A stretch of DNA of 64,000 bases from Streptococcus xiaochunlingii (GCF_006385805.1 NZ_VFSG01000001.1:1178001-1242000); one strand, 5' to 3'. Shown: positions 31,099-40,686, counted from the stretch's first letter. Translations and numbers: made by a program. The notes: generated by a model not told the origin, from the sequence alone.

Positions 31099-31614
31099 AT
31101 GGCTATCGAAAAAACAGTCAGCGAAATTGCTGAAATTCTAGGAGTTAGTCGCCAAGCGGTCAACAACCGTGTCAAGGCCCTAGATCCTGAAGATACAGAA
31201 AAAAATGATAAGGGAGTTACCGTCGTAACCCGTAGTGGCTTGATCAAGCTAGAAGAGATCTACAAAAAAACCATCTTTGAAGACGAACCAGTCAGCGATG
31301 ATGTGAAACAGCGTGAATTGATGGAAATTTTGGTAGATGAAAAAAATGCCGAGATCGTTCGTCTCTACGAACAACTAAAAGCAAAAGACGACCAGCTAAA
31401 ATCCAAAGATGAGCAATTAGCTAAAAAGGATGAGCAGTTGCGTGTCAAAGATGTTCAGATCGCTGAAAAAGACAAACAGCTCGACCAACAACAACAGCTA
31501 ACCCTTCAGGCTATGAATGACCGCGAAACATTGAAATTGGAATTAGATCAAGCCAATGAAAAGGTTCAAGAACAAGAGAGTAAAGGCTTCTGGAGACGCG
31601 TCTTTGGTCGCTAA
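31099..31614 (+). CDS. rocS: RocS-like chromosome segregation protein
   Basis: Resembles pneumococcal RocS, a membrane-anchored DNA-binding protein linking chromosome segregation and capsule/cell division (family knowledge). The 171 residues have the same three-part build: an N-terminal helix-turn-helix (SEIAEILGVSRQAVNNRVKAL, residues 8-28), a long heptad-rich coiled coil with repeated KDEQL/KDKQL units (about 85-155), and a C-terminal amphipathic basic tip (SKGFWRRVFGR) suited to membrane binding. The KDEQL repeats are tandem and may vary in number between strains. GAGGAT precedes ATG 31099. Confidence 0.8.
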   Translation: MAIEKTVSEIAEILGVSRQAVNNRVKALDPEDTEKNDKGVTVVTRSGLIKLEEIYKKTIFEDEPVSDDVKQRELMEILVDEKNAEIVRLYEQLKAKDDQLKSKDEQLAKKDEQLRVKDVQIAEKDKQLDQQQQLTLQAMNDRETLKLELDQANEKVQEQESKGFWRRVFGR

Positions 31615-31637
31615 AAACTGACTTCGGTCAGTTTTTT
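31613..31637 (+). terminator. rocS terminator
   Basis: Textbook hairpin: AAAACTGAC, UUCG tetraloop, GTCAGTTTT, then T. The rocS stop codon overlaps its first bases. Confidence 0.9.
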
Positions 31638-31702
31638 CTATGCCTTTTCCTCCCCTCAACAATTAGAAAATCCAAAAACACCCATTAGATGAAGGAGTTC
31701 CC

Positions 31703-32296
31703 TTGAAAGAATTAAGCCACTATGTCTCCTTTGATTTAGAATTTAATCAATTTGAAGGAAAGTACCACATTATCCAAGTTTCTGCTGTCCGCTTTGCAGA
31801 TGGCCAAGAAGTTGCCCACTATGATTCCTATGCCTATACGGATAAACCACTAAAGAGCTTTATCAATGGCCTCACCGGGATCACATCTGATAAAATCCTC
31901 CAAGCTCCCCCACTCGAGCAAGTTCTAGCGGAGTTTCGAGATTTTGTTGCAGATAGCCCCCTCATTGGATACAATGCCATTAAGAGTGACCTCCCTATCC
32001 TAGCGGAAAATGGGCTGGAGTTCACAGACCAATACGCTGTTGATGTCTTTGAGGAAGCTTCTAAACGCCGGCCTTCTGACCTCCATGGGATCAAAAACTT
32101 GCAGCTCCATACAGTTGCTCAGTTTTTAGGAGTAGCTGGAAAATCGCATGATAGTCTAGAAGATGCCCGGATGACTGCCATCGTTTATGAAGCCTTTCTC
32201 GAATCAGACCGGGCCCGGCAACTCCTAACCGAACAAGAATCCTTTTCTACCTCTCCTTTTGGTGGATTGGACCTCTCCAATTTTTTTAACGACTAA
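31703..32296 (+). CDS. DEDDh 3'-5' exonuclease (DnaQ-like)
   Basis: Exonuclease of the epsilon/DnaQ (RNase T) superfamily. The 197 residues show ExoI as FDLEFN (Asp11, Glu13), GLTGIT in the core, ExoII as NAIKSDLPIL, and ExoIII as KSHDSLEDARMT (His and Asp), so all DEDDh residues are present. The start codon is TTG 31703, supported by GAAGGAG five to six bases upstream. It stands free of a polymerase gene and its substrate is unknown. It is convergent with the YbaB gene. Confidence 0.88.
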   Translation: MKELSHYVSFDLEFNQFEGKYHIIQVSAVRFADGQEVAHYDSYAYTDKPLKSFINGLTGITSDKILQAPPLEQVLAEFRDFVADSPLIGYNAIKSDLPILAENGLEFTDQYAVDVFEEASKRRPSDLHGIKNLQLHTVAQFLGVAGKSHDSLEDARMTAIVYEAFLESDRARQLLTEQESFSTSPFGGLDLSNFFND

Positions 32297-32323
32297 AAAA
32301 CCTCTATCGATGATAGAGGTTTT
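32297..32323. terminator. Shared terminator, exonuclease and YbaB genes
   Basis: Stem AACCTCTATC / GATAGAGGTT with 3-base loop, flanked by A-run and T-run, serving both convergent genes. Confidence 0.85.
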
Positions 32324-32333
32324 CTCTGTATGC

Positions 32334-32633
32334 TTAGAATGGTAATTTACCAGCAAAAGCTCCCAATTTTTTCTTGGTTGCTGCATCAATTTCTTCGATG
32401 GCTGCATTGATAGCTTGAACAGTCATATCAGAAAGAGTTTCTGTATCTTCTGGGTCCACGACTGCCGGGTTAAATTCGATGGATACCACCTTTTTATCAC
32501 CTGTCAAGGTAGCGACGACCAAGTCCTGAGCAGACTTACCAACAAATTGAGAAGCAGCCAATTCTGCCTGACTTTGTTCCATTTGTTTCTGAAGCTTTTG
32601 TGCTTGCTTCATCATATTTTGCATATTCATCAT
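32334..32633 (-). CDS. YbaB/EbfC nucleoid-associated protein
   Basis: Small DNA-binding protein that decorates the nucleoid. The 99 residues are typical: [19 protein letters not shown] at the N terminus, the core [26 protein letters not shown], and a helical C terminus ([23 protein letters not shown]). The first two in-frame ATGs are adjacent, and the Shine-Dalgarno is weak (AGGAA about 14 bases upstream). Single gene; its usual neighbour dnaX/recR is not present here. Confidence 0.93.
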   Translation of the reverse strand: MMNMQNMMKQAQKLQKQMEQSQAELAASQFVGKSAQDLVVATLTGDKKVVSIEFNPAVVDPEDTETLSDMTVQAINAAIEEIDAATKKKLGAFAGKLPF

Positions 32634-32773
32634 AAGATTTTCTAGATTCCTTTCGTATCAAGGGTTTAGACCCTGTTTCTTAGTTTTTACTGCCCACTTT
32701 TGCCCATTTTCTAGCTAGATGGGAACTTCCCTTCTATTATAGCATGTTTTCCTTGTCCGACAAAGCTGATTTT

Positions 32774-34120
32774 TTATTTAAAGAGCGTCGTCACAATGAG
32801 TTGGACGTTTAAAAGAGTCAGAAGAGTAGCGACTCCGTAAGCTAAGTAGGTATTCCATTTTGCATTGACAAATTCTCCCATGATTTTTTTATTGGAGGTA
32901 AAGTAAACCAAGGGAAAAATTGAAAATGGTAGAGCCAGAGACAAGAAGACTTGAGAATAGACCAACAAATCATCTAGAACACTTTCCTGGTCTCCAAAGA
33001 GAAAGGCGACAATCAGGACAGGAGTGAGGGCCAACATCCGTGTAAAGAGGCGGACAAGCCATTGAGGAAGGCGGAATCTAAGGAAACCTTCCATGACAAT
33101 TTGACCCGTCAGAGTGCCTGTAATTGTTGAATTCTGACCACTTGCTAACAAAGCAACAGCAAACAAAGTGGACAGAAAAGGACTTGCAATAGCTCCTGCA
33201 ATGGCATTGTTTTGCAAGGCATCATACATACTAGAGAAGGCTCCAATTTCTTCTGCATGTCCAAAAAAGAGGGCCGCTCCGAGAATCAGCAAGAGTGAGT
33301 TGACAACAAAAGCCAGGGTCAATTCAATATTAGAGTCCCAGGTCATGAAACGCACAGCCCGACGAACATCTGCAGGATCCTCATAATCAACCTTGCGTGT
33401 CTGTGAAATGGAGGAATGCAAATAGAGATTATGGGGCATGACGGTTGCACCAATAATCCCCAAGGCCAGCGTCAAGGCTTGTGATCCCTTGGGGAGACCA
33501 ATACCTACAATTTCTTTCTGAGGAAGAAAGCCAGCAAAAATGCCACCTATATCTGGTTTTGATAGGACCACAAGGTAGATAAAAATCCCCAGAATGGTCA
33601 ATATTAAGGTGGAGACAATAGCCTCAATCTTACGAAAACCTAAGTGCATGAGTCCAAGGAGGAGGAAGACATCCAGGATGGTGACCAAAATAGAAAAGAG
33701 CAAAGGCCATCCGAATAGCAAATGGAGTGCAATCCCTGAACCAATGACTTCTGCTAAATCTGTCGCCATCAAGGCTAATTCAATCACTATCCAGAGAATA
33801 TAGCGGAGCCACTTGGGCAAATGCGTCGCTGTTGTCTGGGCCAAATCTTTCCGATGGACAATCCCTAGTTTCCCAGCCATCTGTTGCAATTGCATGGCAA
33901 TCAAGGAAGACAAGAGAACCACCGACAAGAGCAAGTAACGATAGTGAGCCCCTCCAACAACGCTGGTGATCCAGTTTCCAGGATCCATGTAGCCCACTGC
34001 TACTAGGCTCCCCGGACCTGAAAACAATAATAAGGTCCTCCAAAAAGAAGTTCCCTTGGGAACCTTGACAGATTGATTGATTTCTTGGAGCGATTTCCGC
34101 TCTAACTGTTCTAAACTCAT
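32774..34120 (-). CDS. mntH: Nramp manganese/iron transporter
   Basis: Proton-coupled divalent metal importer (Nramp family) of the cell membrane. The 448-residue protein shows the metal-binding motif in helix 1 (GYMDPGNWITS), the helix-6 signature MPHNLYLHSS, and about eleven hydrophobic segments. A minus-strand TATAAT at 34160-34155 is a plausible -10. I see no convincing MntR/ScaR-type operator. The next gene diverges across 287 bases holding a direct repeat. Manganese is the usual substrate in streptococci. Confidence 0.94.
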   Translation of the reverse strand: MSLEQLERKSLQEINQSVKVPKGTSFWRTLLLFSGPGSLVAVGYMDPGNWITSVVGGAHYRYLLLSVVLLSSLIAMQLQQMAGKLGIVHRKDLAQTTATHLPKWLRYILWIVIELALMATDLAEVIGSGIALHLLFGWPLLFSILVTILDVFLLLGLMHLGFRKIEAIVSTLILTILGIFIYLVVLSKPDIGGIFAGFLPQKEIVGIGLPKGSQALTLALGIIGATVMPHNLYLHSSISQTRKVDYEDPADVRRAVRFMTWDSNIELTLAFVVNSLLLILGAALFFGHAEEIGAFSSMYDALQNNAIAGAIASPFLSTLFAVALLASGQNSTITGTLTGQIVMEGFLRFRLPQWLVRLFTRMLALTPVLIVAFLFGDQESVLDDLLVYSQVFLSLALPFSIFPLVYFTSNKKIMGEFVNAKWNTYLAYGVATLLTLLNVQLIVTTLFK

Positions 34121-34279
34121 GATATCCTTCTTTCCATGACGTCACTTCCCCTTGATTATAGCACAAATGAAAGATTTCGGTAAATTTTCTTTGCATTTTC
34201 AAAAAAAGATGCTCTTCTTCGTCCCCACTTCCCCATTTTCTTCGTATTCCTTTAGCGATTTTTTCTCCTTTACTCCTCC

Positions 34280-34316
34280 AAAATGAACCGAATAGCTTCA
34301 AAAATGAACCAAATAG
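34280..34316 (+). repeat. Two 16-bp direct repeats with 21-bp period (LytTR-like sites)
   Basis: AAAATGAACCGAATAG (34280-34295) and AAAATGAACCAAATAG (34301-34316) differ at one base and are exactly 21 bp apart, two helical turns. The reverse complement contains GGTTCATTT, resembling direct-repeat boxes bound by LytTR regulators. They end 31 bases before a TATACT (34348-34353) that lacks a good -35, the usual layout of an activator-dependent promoter. The target gene is most likely the receiver-like gene at 34408. Confidence 0.55.
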
Positions 34317-34347
34317 ATTTTTCCCCCTATCTGACTTCAAAAGCTTG

Positions 34348-34353
34348 TATACT
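34348..34353 (+). promoter_or_regulatory. -10 element of the receiver-like gene
   Basis: TATACT at 34348-34353, no recognisable -35 at the normal distance, and direct repeats upstream. The start codon is 55 bases downstream with AAAGGAAAG before it. Confidence 0.5.
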
Positions 34354-34407
34354 ATTCGTAACTGAAAGATAGCTCAGTTATTTACTCAACAGCAAAGGAA
34401 AGAAACT

Positions 34408-34938
34408 ATGATCTATGTCATTGAATACAATTATCCCTCTAAGATGTTGGTCGAACATATTAACAACTATCTAGAGAAAAAACGGGTTCGTAATCTACCA
34501 GTCAAGCTGGTCTATAATGGAAATATATCCTATATCGACTATGACTTGAAAAACATTTACTTCTTCTCCTGTCAAGGAAATTCTGGAATCAACGCCTACA
34601 AAGAGCTCGAACGCATCCGAAGAAATGATCCCTTCGGACGCATCATCGTCCACTCTAACAAGGTGGACGGACGAAGACTCATGGACCATAAGCTACAAGT
34701 CTATGGTTTGATGGAACTAAGCCTTAGTGACTACGGAAAGCCAGACCTCTATTATCAAGAGCTCGACTTCTTGCTCGGTGATCTCTACGAAGAGCTCTGG
34801 GAAATGGCGGCAGAAGCCAAGTACGCTGCTGGGAAGAAAACCAATCAACTCTTCCCACGCTGGGGTCCTGAAATCGGCATTTACCCACCTAAGCGTTATT
34901 CCATCCACCTCCGTCAAAATCCAGACGAAGACAATTAA
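34408..34938 (+). CDS. Orphan degenerate receiver-domain protein (AgrA/ComE-like, no LytTR)
   Basis: No named family recognised. Residues 1-110 align by eye with ComE/AgrA receivers: IYVIEYN at the first strand, KNIYFFSCQG where receivers have YFLDI, YKELERIRRNDPFGRIIVHSN matching the IR..NP..IIVFITS segment. The phospho-acceptor Asp is replaced (FFSC), the second acidic residue is Tyr/Asn, and the conserved Lys is absent, so it is unlikely to be phosphorylated. Residues 125-176 are a helical plus Arg/Pro-rich tail with no LytTR DNA-binding domain. The 176-residue frame is intact. No kinase is adjacent; a 21-bp-period repeat lies upstream. Possibly an anti-activator or dimerisation partner (inference). 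Confidence 0.7.
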   Translation: MIYVIEYNYPSKMLVEHINNYLEKKRVRNLPVKLVYNGNISYIDYDLKNIYFFSCQGNSGINAYKELERIRRNDPFGRIIVHSNKVDGRRLMDHKLQVYGLMELSLSDYGKPDLYYQELDFLLGDLYEELWEMAAEAKYAAGKKTNQLFPRWGPEIGIYPPKRYSIHLRQNPDEDN

Positions 34939-34942
34939 CTCA

Positions 34943-34977
34943 TAAAAAGTGGAGCCTGGGGACAGGGTCCATTTTTT
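34943..34977 (+). terminator. Terminator of the receiver-like gene
   Basis: Stem pairing AAAAGTGGA with TCCATTTTT (one G.U), an inner CCTG/CAGG extension, and a T-run. Confidence 0.75.
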
Positions 34978-34989
34978 ATGTTACAATGA

Positions 34990-36198
<1,209 letters not shown>

Positions 36199-36289
36199 CA
36201 GCTTTTTCAAAAGATGTTAGGATTATTTTTAGAACAAATCCAGCAACAAACATAAGAGTCATCTTCTAAAAGATTTCACTTTGCGTTTT

Positions 36290-36324
36290 AAGGCTATTTA
36301 GTTCGTACTAAATAGCCTTTTTCT
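36290..36324 (+). terminator. Terminator after the flavoprotein gene
   Basis: Thirteen-pair stem AAGGCTATTTAGT / ACTAAATAGCCTT with TCGT loop and T-run. Confidence 0.9.
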
Positions 36325-36394
36325 TTTGTCTATGAAAGAGCCTTTGCTGGCCTTTGCTTTCTTCCTATATTTGAACTAGAAATGGAGAATCTAA

Positions 36395-37732
36395 ATGGAA
36401 AAATCTCAATGGGGTTCCAAAATTGGCTTCATCCTAGCCTCTGCAGGTTCTGCAATTGGTCTTGGGGCTGTTTGGAAGTTCCCTTATATGACCGCTGCTA
36501 ATGGAGGCGGAAGTTTCCTTCTTGTTTTTTTGATAGCAACTCTACTTATCGGCTTCCCCCTCTTACTGGCTGAATTTACCCTAGGACGTGCAGCTGGTGT
36601 CTCTGCCATTAAAACCTTTGGAAAACTCGGTGGCCGTCGCCTTTATGATGGAATCGGTTGGATCGGTGCCTTTGCCCTGTTTATCCTCCTCTCCTTCTAC
36701 AGTGTCATAGGTGGCTGGATCCTGATTTATCTAGGAGTCGCCTTGGGAGAGTTATTCCAACTTCTCTCAGTTAGTGACTATACCCAGCTCTTTGGGGAGA
36801 TTATTTCAAATCCCTGGTTGGCTCTTGGGGCCCAGGCCATCTTCATCCTCCTCAATGTCTTGATTGTTTCCAAGGGGGTGGAACAAGGGATTGAAAAGAC
36901 CTCAAAATTCATGATGCCACTTCTCTTCATTATCTTCTTAGTCATGATTGGTCGTTCCTTGACCTTACCTAGCGCTTGGGAGGGAGTTAGCTATTTCCTC
37001 AAGCCAGACTTCTCCAAGATGACTAGCCAAGGTCTGCTCTACGCTTTGGGGCAATCGTTTTTCGCTCTCTCGCTAGGGGTGACAGCCATGTTGACTTATG
37101 CTTCTTATTTGGACAAGGACACTGACCTGGTCCAATCCGGGATTTCCGTCGTCTTCATGAATATCGCCGTTTCTATCATGGCGGGCTTGGCGATCTTCCC
37201 AGCCATGTCAGCCTTTCAAATCCCTTCTACTAGTGGACCGGGACTCCTCTTTGTAGTCCTGCCACAAGTCTTTGACAAGATGCCTTTTGGTACCCTCTTC
37301 TACCTGCTTTTCCTTCTTCTCTTCCTCTTTGCGACCATTACCTCATCCGTCGTCATGTTAGAGATTAATGTCGGGAACGTCACCAACCAAAACAACAAAC
37401 AGCGGGCTAAATTGAGCCAAATCATTGGTCTTCTGACCTTTGTCTTTGGGATCCCGTCTGCCCTTTCCTATGGAGTACTCTCCAAGTGGACCCTTTTTGG
37501 AAAATCCTTCTTTGATTGTATGGACTTTTTGGTTTCCAACCTCCTCATGCCTTTTGGAGCTCTCTGCCTCTCCCTATTTACAGGCTATATCTTTGATCAA
37601 GTCCTAGCCCAAGAAGAACTCAAGGTGGGAGAAGAGAAAACCAAGCGCTTCTTCTTCAAGCTCTGGATTTTCTTGCTTCGCTTTGTGATTCCAATCGTCA
37701 TCCTCATTGTCTTTATTACACAATTTATCTAA
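36395..37732 (+). CDS. Sodium-dependent transporter, NSS family
   Basis: Member of the neurotransmitter:sodium symporter (LeuT/MhsT) family, importing an amino acid with sodium. The 445 residues show the helix-1 signature SAGSAIGLGAVWKFPYMTAANGGG with the unwound sodium/substrate site, LAEFTLGRAAG, and roughly eleven hydrophobic helices ending with RFVIPIVILIVFI. Eleven-helix bacterial members of this length are common. Substrate cannot be told from the sequence. It has a separate terminator before and after it. Confidence 0.93.
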   Translation: MEKSQWGSKIGFILASAGSAIGLGAVWKFPYMTAANGGGSFLLVFLIATLLIGFPLLLAEFTLGRAAGVSAIKTFGKLGGRRLYDGIGWIGAFALFILLSFYSVIGGWILIYLGVALGELFQLLSVSDYTQLFGEIISNPWLALGAQAIFILLNVLIVSKGVEQGIEKTSKFMMPLLFIIFLVMIGRSLTLPSAWEGVSYFLKPDFSKMTSQGLLYALGQSFFALSLGVTAMLTYASYLDKDTDLVQSGISVVFMNIAVSIMAGLAIFPAMSAFQIPSTSGPGLLFVVLPQVFDKMPFGTLFYLLFLLLFLFATITSSVVMLEINVGNVTNQNNKQRAKLSQIIGLLTFVFGIPSALSYGVLSKWTLFGKSFFDCMDFLVSNLLMPFGALCLSLFTGYIFDQVLAQEELKVGEEKTKRFFFKLWIFLLRFVIPIVILIVFITQFI

Positions 37733-37736
37733 AACA

Positions 37737-37772
37737 AAATCCACGACTCCTTAGGGATTCGTGGATTTTCTT
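37737..37772. terminator. Shared terminator, NSS transporter and lipoprotein genes
   Basis: Palindrome AAAATCCACGA..TCGTGGATTTT with an inner TCC/GGA step, flanked by A and T runs on either side, serving both convergent genes. Confidence 0.85.
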
Positions 37773-38443
37773 TATTTTGTAAGGGAAACACGGAAATCAT
37801 TGTATTTGCTATAATCAAAGTCTTCATTAAGCCCTGTTACAAATACAATCGGTGTATAATGGCCCTCTTCTAAGATGAAGCCGGGTTTTACCTTCATATT
37901 GGCTCCCCCAAGTCCAGCAATCCCTGGAAGAAGGGCATCAAAAGCGCCAGGTTCGTCTGTTTCCCAGTAATAGACATTACCAGATGCTTGAACTGCCTTG
38001 GCTTTCGTTGTTGCAGTACGAACAGGATTCAAATCAGCTTGATAAAAGTTCGCTGTTGTAGTGACCGTACCGTCTGCAGCCACGGTCATTTGAACATCTT
38101 TGGCAATTTCAGTTGTTCCCGTCCAAGTCCCTACCAGCTCTTCTGGCACCATTTGAGACGAGTCTGTAGCCTTGTTAGTGCTTGCTACAGCAGATCCTGC
38201 ATCGGTTTGACCTGAGTTTCCTGCGTCTTGAGAAGCAGCTTGTGCCCCTTCTTGCGCATCCGTTTCAGTAGCTTTTGTCTCTTTCTTACCAGAAGCTGCC
38301 TTTGCTTTTTTCTGACTAGACTTCACCGTCGTTTGTGCTTCTTTGGCAGAAGATTTGTTCTCTTCTTTTTTTGAACCACAGGCTACGAGTAGGCTTGCAG
38401 AAGTTAATCCTAAAAGTGCTAAACTTGTCCATTTTTTCATCAT
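37772..38443 (-). CDS. Lipoprotein with disordered linker and C-terminal beta domain
   Basis: Secreted, lipid-anchored protein of unknown function. The signal peptide ends in lipobox LLVAC (Cys22). Residues 23-100 are Lys/Ala/Ser/Thr/Glu-rich and disordered. The C-terminal ~125 residues start VPEELVGTWTGTTEI, a lipocalin-like or DUF6287-like strand opener, with VQMTVAADGTVTTTANFYQ next. ATG 38443 is followed by a second ATG, and GAGGGAT precedes. A strong promoter (TTGACA-16-TATAAT) lies upstream. No neighbour hints at its job. Confidence 0.8.
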   Translation of the reverse strand: MMKKWTSLALLGLTSASLLVACGSKKEENKSSAKEAQTTVKSSQKKAKAASGKKETKATETDAQEGAQAASQDAGNSGQTDAGSAVASTNKATDSSQMVPEELVGTWTGTTEIAKDVQMTVAADGTVTTTANFYQADLNPVRTATTKAKAVQASGNVYYWETDEPGAFDALLPGIAGLGGANMKVKPGFILEEGHYTPIVFVTGLNEDFDYSKYNDFRVSLTK

Positions 38444-38473
38444 GATGATCCCTCACTTCATTTGATAAAAACT

Positions 38474-38501
38474 ATTATATTACAATATTACTCAATGTCA
38501 A
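38474..38501 (-). promoter_or_regulatory. Lipoprotein gene promoter
   Basis: Minus-strand TTGACA (38501-38496), 16 bases, TATAAT (38479-38474), both matching consensus exactly. Confidence 0.85.
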
Positions 38502-38565
38502 GTGTTTTTGAAATATTTTTGTAATATTTGTAACAAATAGCAATCTATCTAAAAATTCAGGAGAT

Positions 38566-38895
38566 TCAGGCGACAAGCAAACGTAAGAGGGCAACCAAGA
38601 CAATCCCGAATAGAACCGTACCCATTAGGTTTTTGTAGCGAAAGGCTACTATCATGGTCGGAATGGTTGCGACCAGATCCACCCACCGAACTTGAGGAAG
38701 CTGGCCTACTTTCCCCTCTATCAGACTGGAAAGGATTAGGGCAAAAATGATGGCAATGGGAAGGTACTTTAGAAAACGCAGAACTGGATCCGGCAACCCC
38801 CGGTATTTGACCAAAACGAAGGGCAAAATGCGTGGAATCCAGGTGACCACTGCGGACGTCAAAATAACCAAGAAAATCCAACTATTCACGCGCAT
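38566..38895 (-). CDS. azlD: AzlD branched-chain amino acid exporter subunit
   Basis: Small membrane subunit of the AzlCD exporter. The 109 residues have about four hydrophobic helices and the family stretch TWIPRILPFVLVKYRGLPDPVLRFLKYLPIAI shortly after the N terminus. It overlaps azlC by 14 bases: ATGCGCGTGAATAG contains both the azlD start and the azlC stop. Export of branched-chain amino acids is known for family members and inferred here. Confidence 0.88.
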   Translation of the reverse strand: MRVNSWIFLVILTSAVVTWIPRILPFVLVKYRGLPDPVLRFLKYLPIAIIFALILSSLIEGKVGQLPQVRWVDLVATIPTMIVAFRYKNLMGTVLFGIVLVALLRLLVA

Positions 38896-39577
38896 CGCAC
38901 ATCACCCCCACGAAACAACCTGTTAAAGTAGCCACTAAAACGGCCAAGGATTGGGTCAAAAAGAAGGTCAAGAGGAAAAAGCTAAGGGCTACTGCACCTA
39001 AAACAAGGAGCATGGTAGCCATCTTCTCCGTCAAACGCATGCCTTGAAACTGACCTGCAAAAATCCCAATAAACATGGCAACTAAGGCGAAGTCCAGGCC
39101 GAAGGCACTAGGATTGGGCAAGAGGGAGCCTAGGGCTGTCCCCAAAATGGTTGATAATCCCCAGGCTAGATAACCGACCACATTATTGCCATGCATCCAG
39201 GGAACAGTGATCCGGTCACTTTTCAATTTTTCACTCAAATAAACCCCGTAACTCTCATCTGTCAACAAACTACCAATTCCAATATTATGGACCAGGCTAG
39301 CCTCCTTGAAATCAGGGGAGGTATGCAGACTCATAAGCATATTGCGCAAATTGATGAAAAAGACGGTTAAGGCAATATTCATGAGGGACGAATGGACGGC
39401 AATCAAAGAGATCATAGCAAACTGAGAAGCCCCTGCGTAAACCAAGAGACTCATCAAGCCCATTTCTAAAGGGGAGAGATAGGGCGACGCCACCACACCA
39501 CAGGCTAAGCCAATACTGATATAACCCAAGGCCGTCGGAAGGGCATCCCTGACCCCCTGCTGAAAATTCTTTTCCAC
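38882..39577 (-). CDS. azlC: AzlC branched-chain amino acid exporter subunit
   Basis: Large membrane subunit partnered with AzlD. The 231 residues show GVRDALPTALGYISIGLACGVVA, VYAGASQFAMISLIAVH and LRNMLMSLHTSP, the AzlC signature region, plus LLTDESYGVYL. The start codon is GTG 39577 with AGGAGAAAGA directly before. A -10 TATAAT (minus 39612-39607) sits right behind the tsaD terminator, so azlCD has its own promoter. Confidence 0.9.
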   Translation of the reverse strand: MEKNFQQGVRDALPTALGYISIGLACGVVASPYLSPLEMGLMSLLVYAGASQFAMISLIAVHSSLMNIALTVFFINLRNMLMSLHTSPDFKEASLVHNIGIGSLLTDESYGVYLSEKLKSDRITVPWMHGNNVVGYLAWGLSTILGTALGSLLPNPSAFGLDFALVAMFIGIFAGQFQGMRLTEKMATMLLVLGAVALSFFLLTFFLTQSLAVLVATLTGCFVGVMCDARE

Positions 39578-39612
39578 TCTTTCTCCTTTCTTTTTTGATG
39601 CTATCTATTATA

Positions 39613-39645
39613 ACAAAAAAAGGGACGGGAATCGTCCTCCCGTCG
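39613..39645 (-). terminator. tsaD terminator
   Basis: Minus-strand stem GACGGGA / TCCCGTC with 7-base loop followed by seven U's. The azlC -10 begins immediately after. Confidence 0.85.
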
Positions 39646-39663
39646 TTTATGTTCGTTTCTCAA

Positions 39664-40686
39664 CTAATCTAAGTCCTCTTCTATCGGAGCAAAAGCAAGG
39701 CTAGGCTTAGCATTGAGGTCTAAGCTAGCAAAATTTCCCTTATTCCATTCGCTGACACTGGCATAGGCAATCATCCCCGCATTGTCCCCGCAGAGGCGCA
39801 GAGGAGGAATGATGACCTTAACATCTGTGATCTCAGAAGCCAGGCATTCACGTAATCCTTGGTTGGCCGCGACTCCTCCCGCCACCACCAGGGTCTTAAC
39901 AGGGTATCTTTCTAGGGCTTTTTTGGTCTTGGCCATCAAGATATCCATCACCGCTGCTTGGAAGGAGGCCGATAGGTCTTCCTTGGACAGACTCTCGCCT
40001 TTTTGCTCGGCATTGTGGTGGAGATTGATAAAGGCAGATTTGAGCCCTGAGAATGAGAACTCCAGATTGTCTTCCTTGATCATGGCGCGTGGGAAATCGT
40101 AGATATCCTGACCCTTATGTGCCAACTCGTCAATCTCACGACCGGCTGGATAGGTCAAGCCCATGACGCGGCCGACCTTATCATAGGCTTCACCCACTGC
40201 ATCATCACGTGTTTCCCCAACGATCTTATAATCACCCGCCTCCGAGACATAGACCAACTCAGTGTGTCCTCCACTGACCAGCAAGGCCAAGAGCGGAAAT
40301 TCTAAAGGCTCAACGCTTTGAGCAGCCATCAAGTGGCCAGCCATATGATTGACAGGAAGCAAAGGAATCCCATGGGCCCATGCAAAGGCCTTGGCTGCAG
40401 CAAGACCGACCAAAAGAGCTCCAACCAGACCTGGTCCGTAAGTTACCGCAACCGCTGTAACTTCTTCTTCTGTAATTCCCGCTTCTTCTAGCGCTTCCTC
40501 AATACAGGCCGTAATGACTTCGACATGGTGCCGACTGGCAACTTCTGGAACCACTCCCCCGAAGCGTTTATGGCTTTCAATTTGGCTGGCAATGACATTG
40601 GACAAGAGCTCTGTATCGTTCTTTAAGACGGCGACACTGGTCTCATCACAAGATGTTTCAAATGCCAAAATATATCTATCCTTCAT
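39664..40686 (-). CDS. tsaD: tRNA t6A37 threonylcarbamoyltransferase TsaD
   Basis: Transfers threonylcarbamoyl to adenosine 37 of ANN-decoding tRNAs, with TsaB. The 340-residue protein carries [12 protein letters not shown] at the N terminus, the metal-binding [11 protein letters not shown] motif (His-x3-His), [14 protein letters not shown], and the late [13 protein letters not shown] and [10 protein letters not shown]. It overlaps rimI by 11 bases in the tsaB-rimI-tsaD operon. Essential in most Firmicutes. Confidence 0.97.
   Translation of the reverse strand: MKDRYILAFETSCDETSVAVLKNDTELLSNVIASQIESHKRFGGVVPEVASRHHVEVITACIEEALEEAGITEEEVTAVAVTYGPGLVGALLVGLAAAKAFAWAHGIPLLPVNHMAGHLMAAQSVEPLEFPLLALLVSGGHTELVYVSEAGDYKIVGETRDDAVGEAYDKVGRVMGLTYPAGREIDELAHKGQDIYDFPRAMIKEDNLEFSFSGLKSAFINLHHNAEQKGESLSKEDLSASFQAAVMDILMAKTKKALERYPVKTLVVAGGVAANQGLRECLASEITDVKVIIPPLRLCGDNAGMIAYASVSEWNKGNFASLDLNAKPSLAFAPIEEDLD

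Noticed and set aside
33780..34340. 186-residue open frame on the minus strand overlapping the mntH 5' end
   Set aside because: It lies in another frame of mntH, crosses the mntH promoter and has no family-like motif.
34121..34407. Manganese-responsive operator for mntH
   Set aside because: No dyad resembling known MntR/ScaR/PsaR sites was found; the 21-bp-period repeat here is too far from the mntH -10 to assign.
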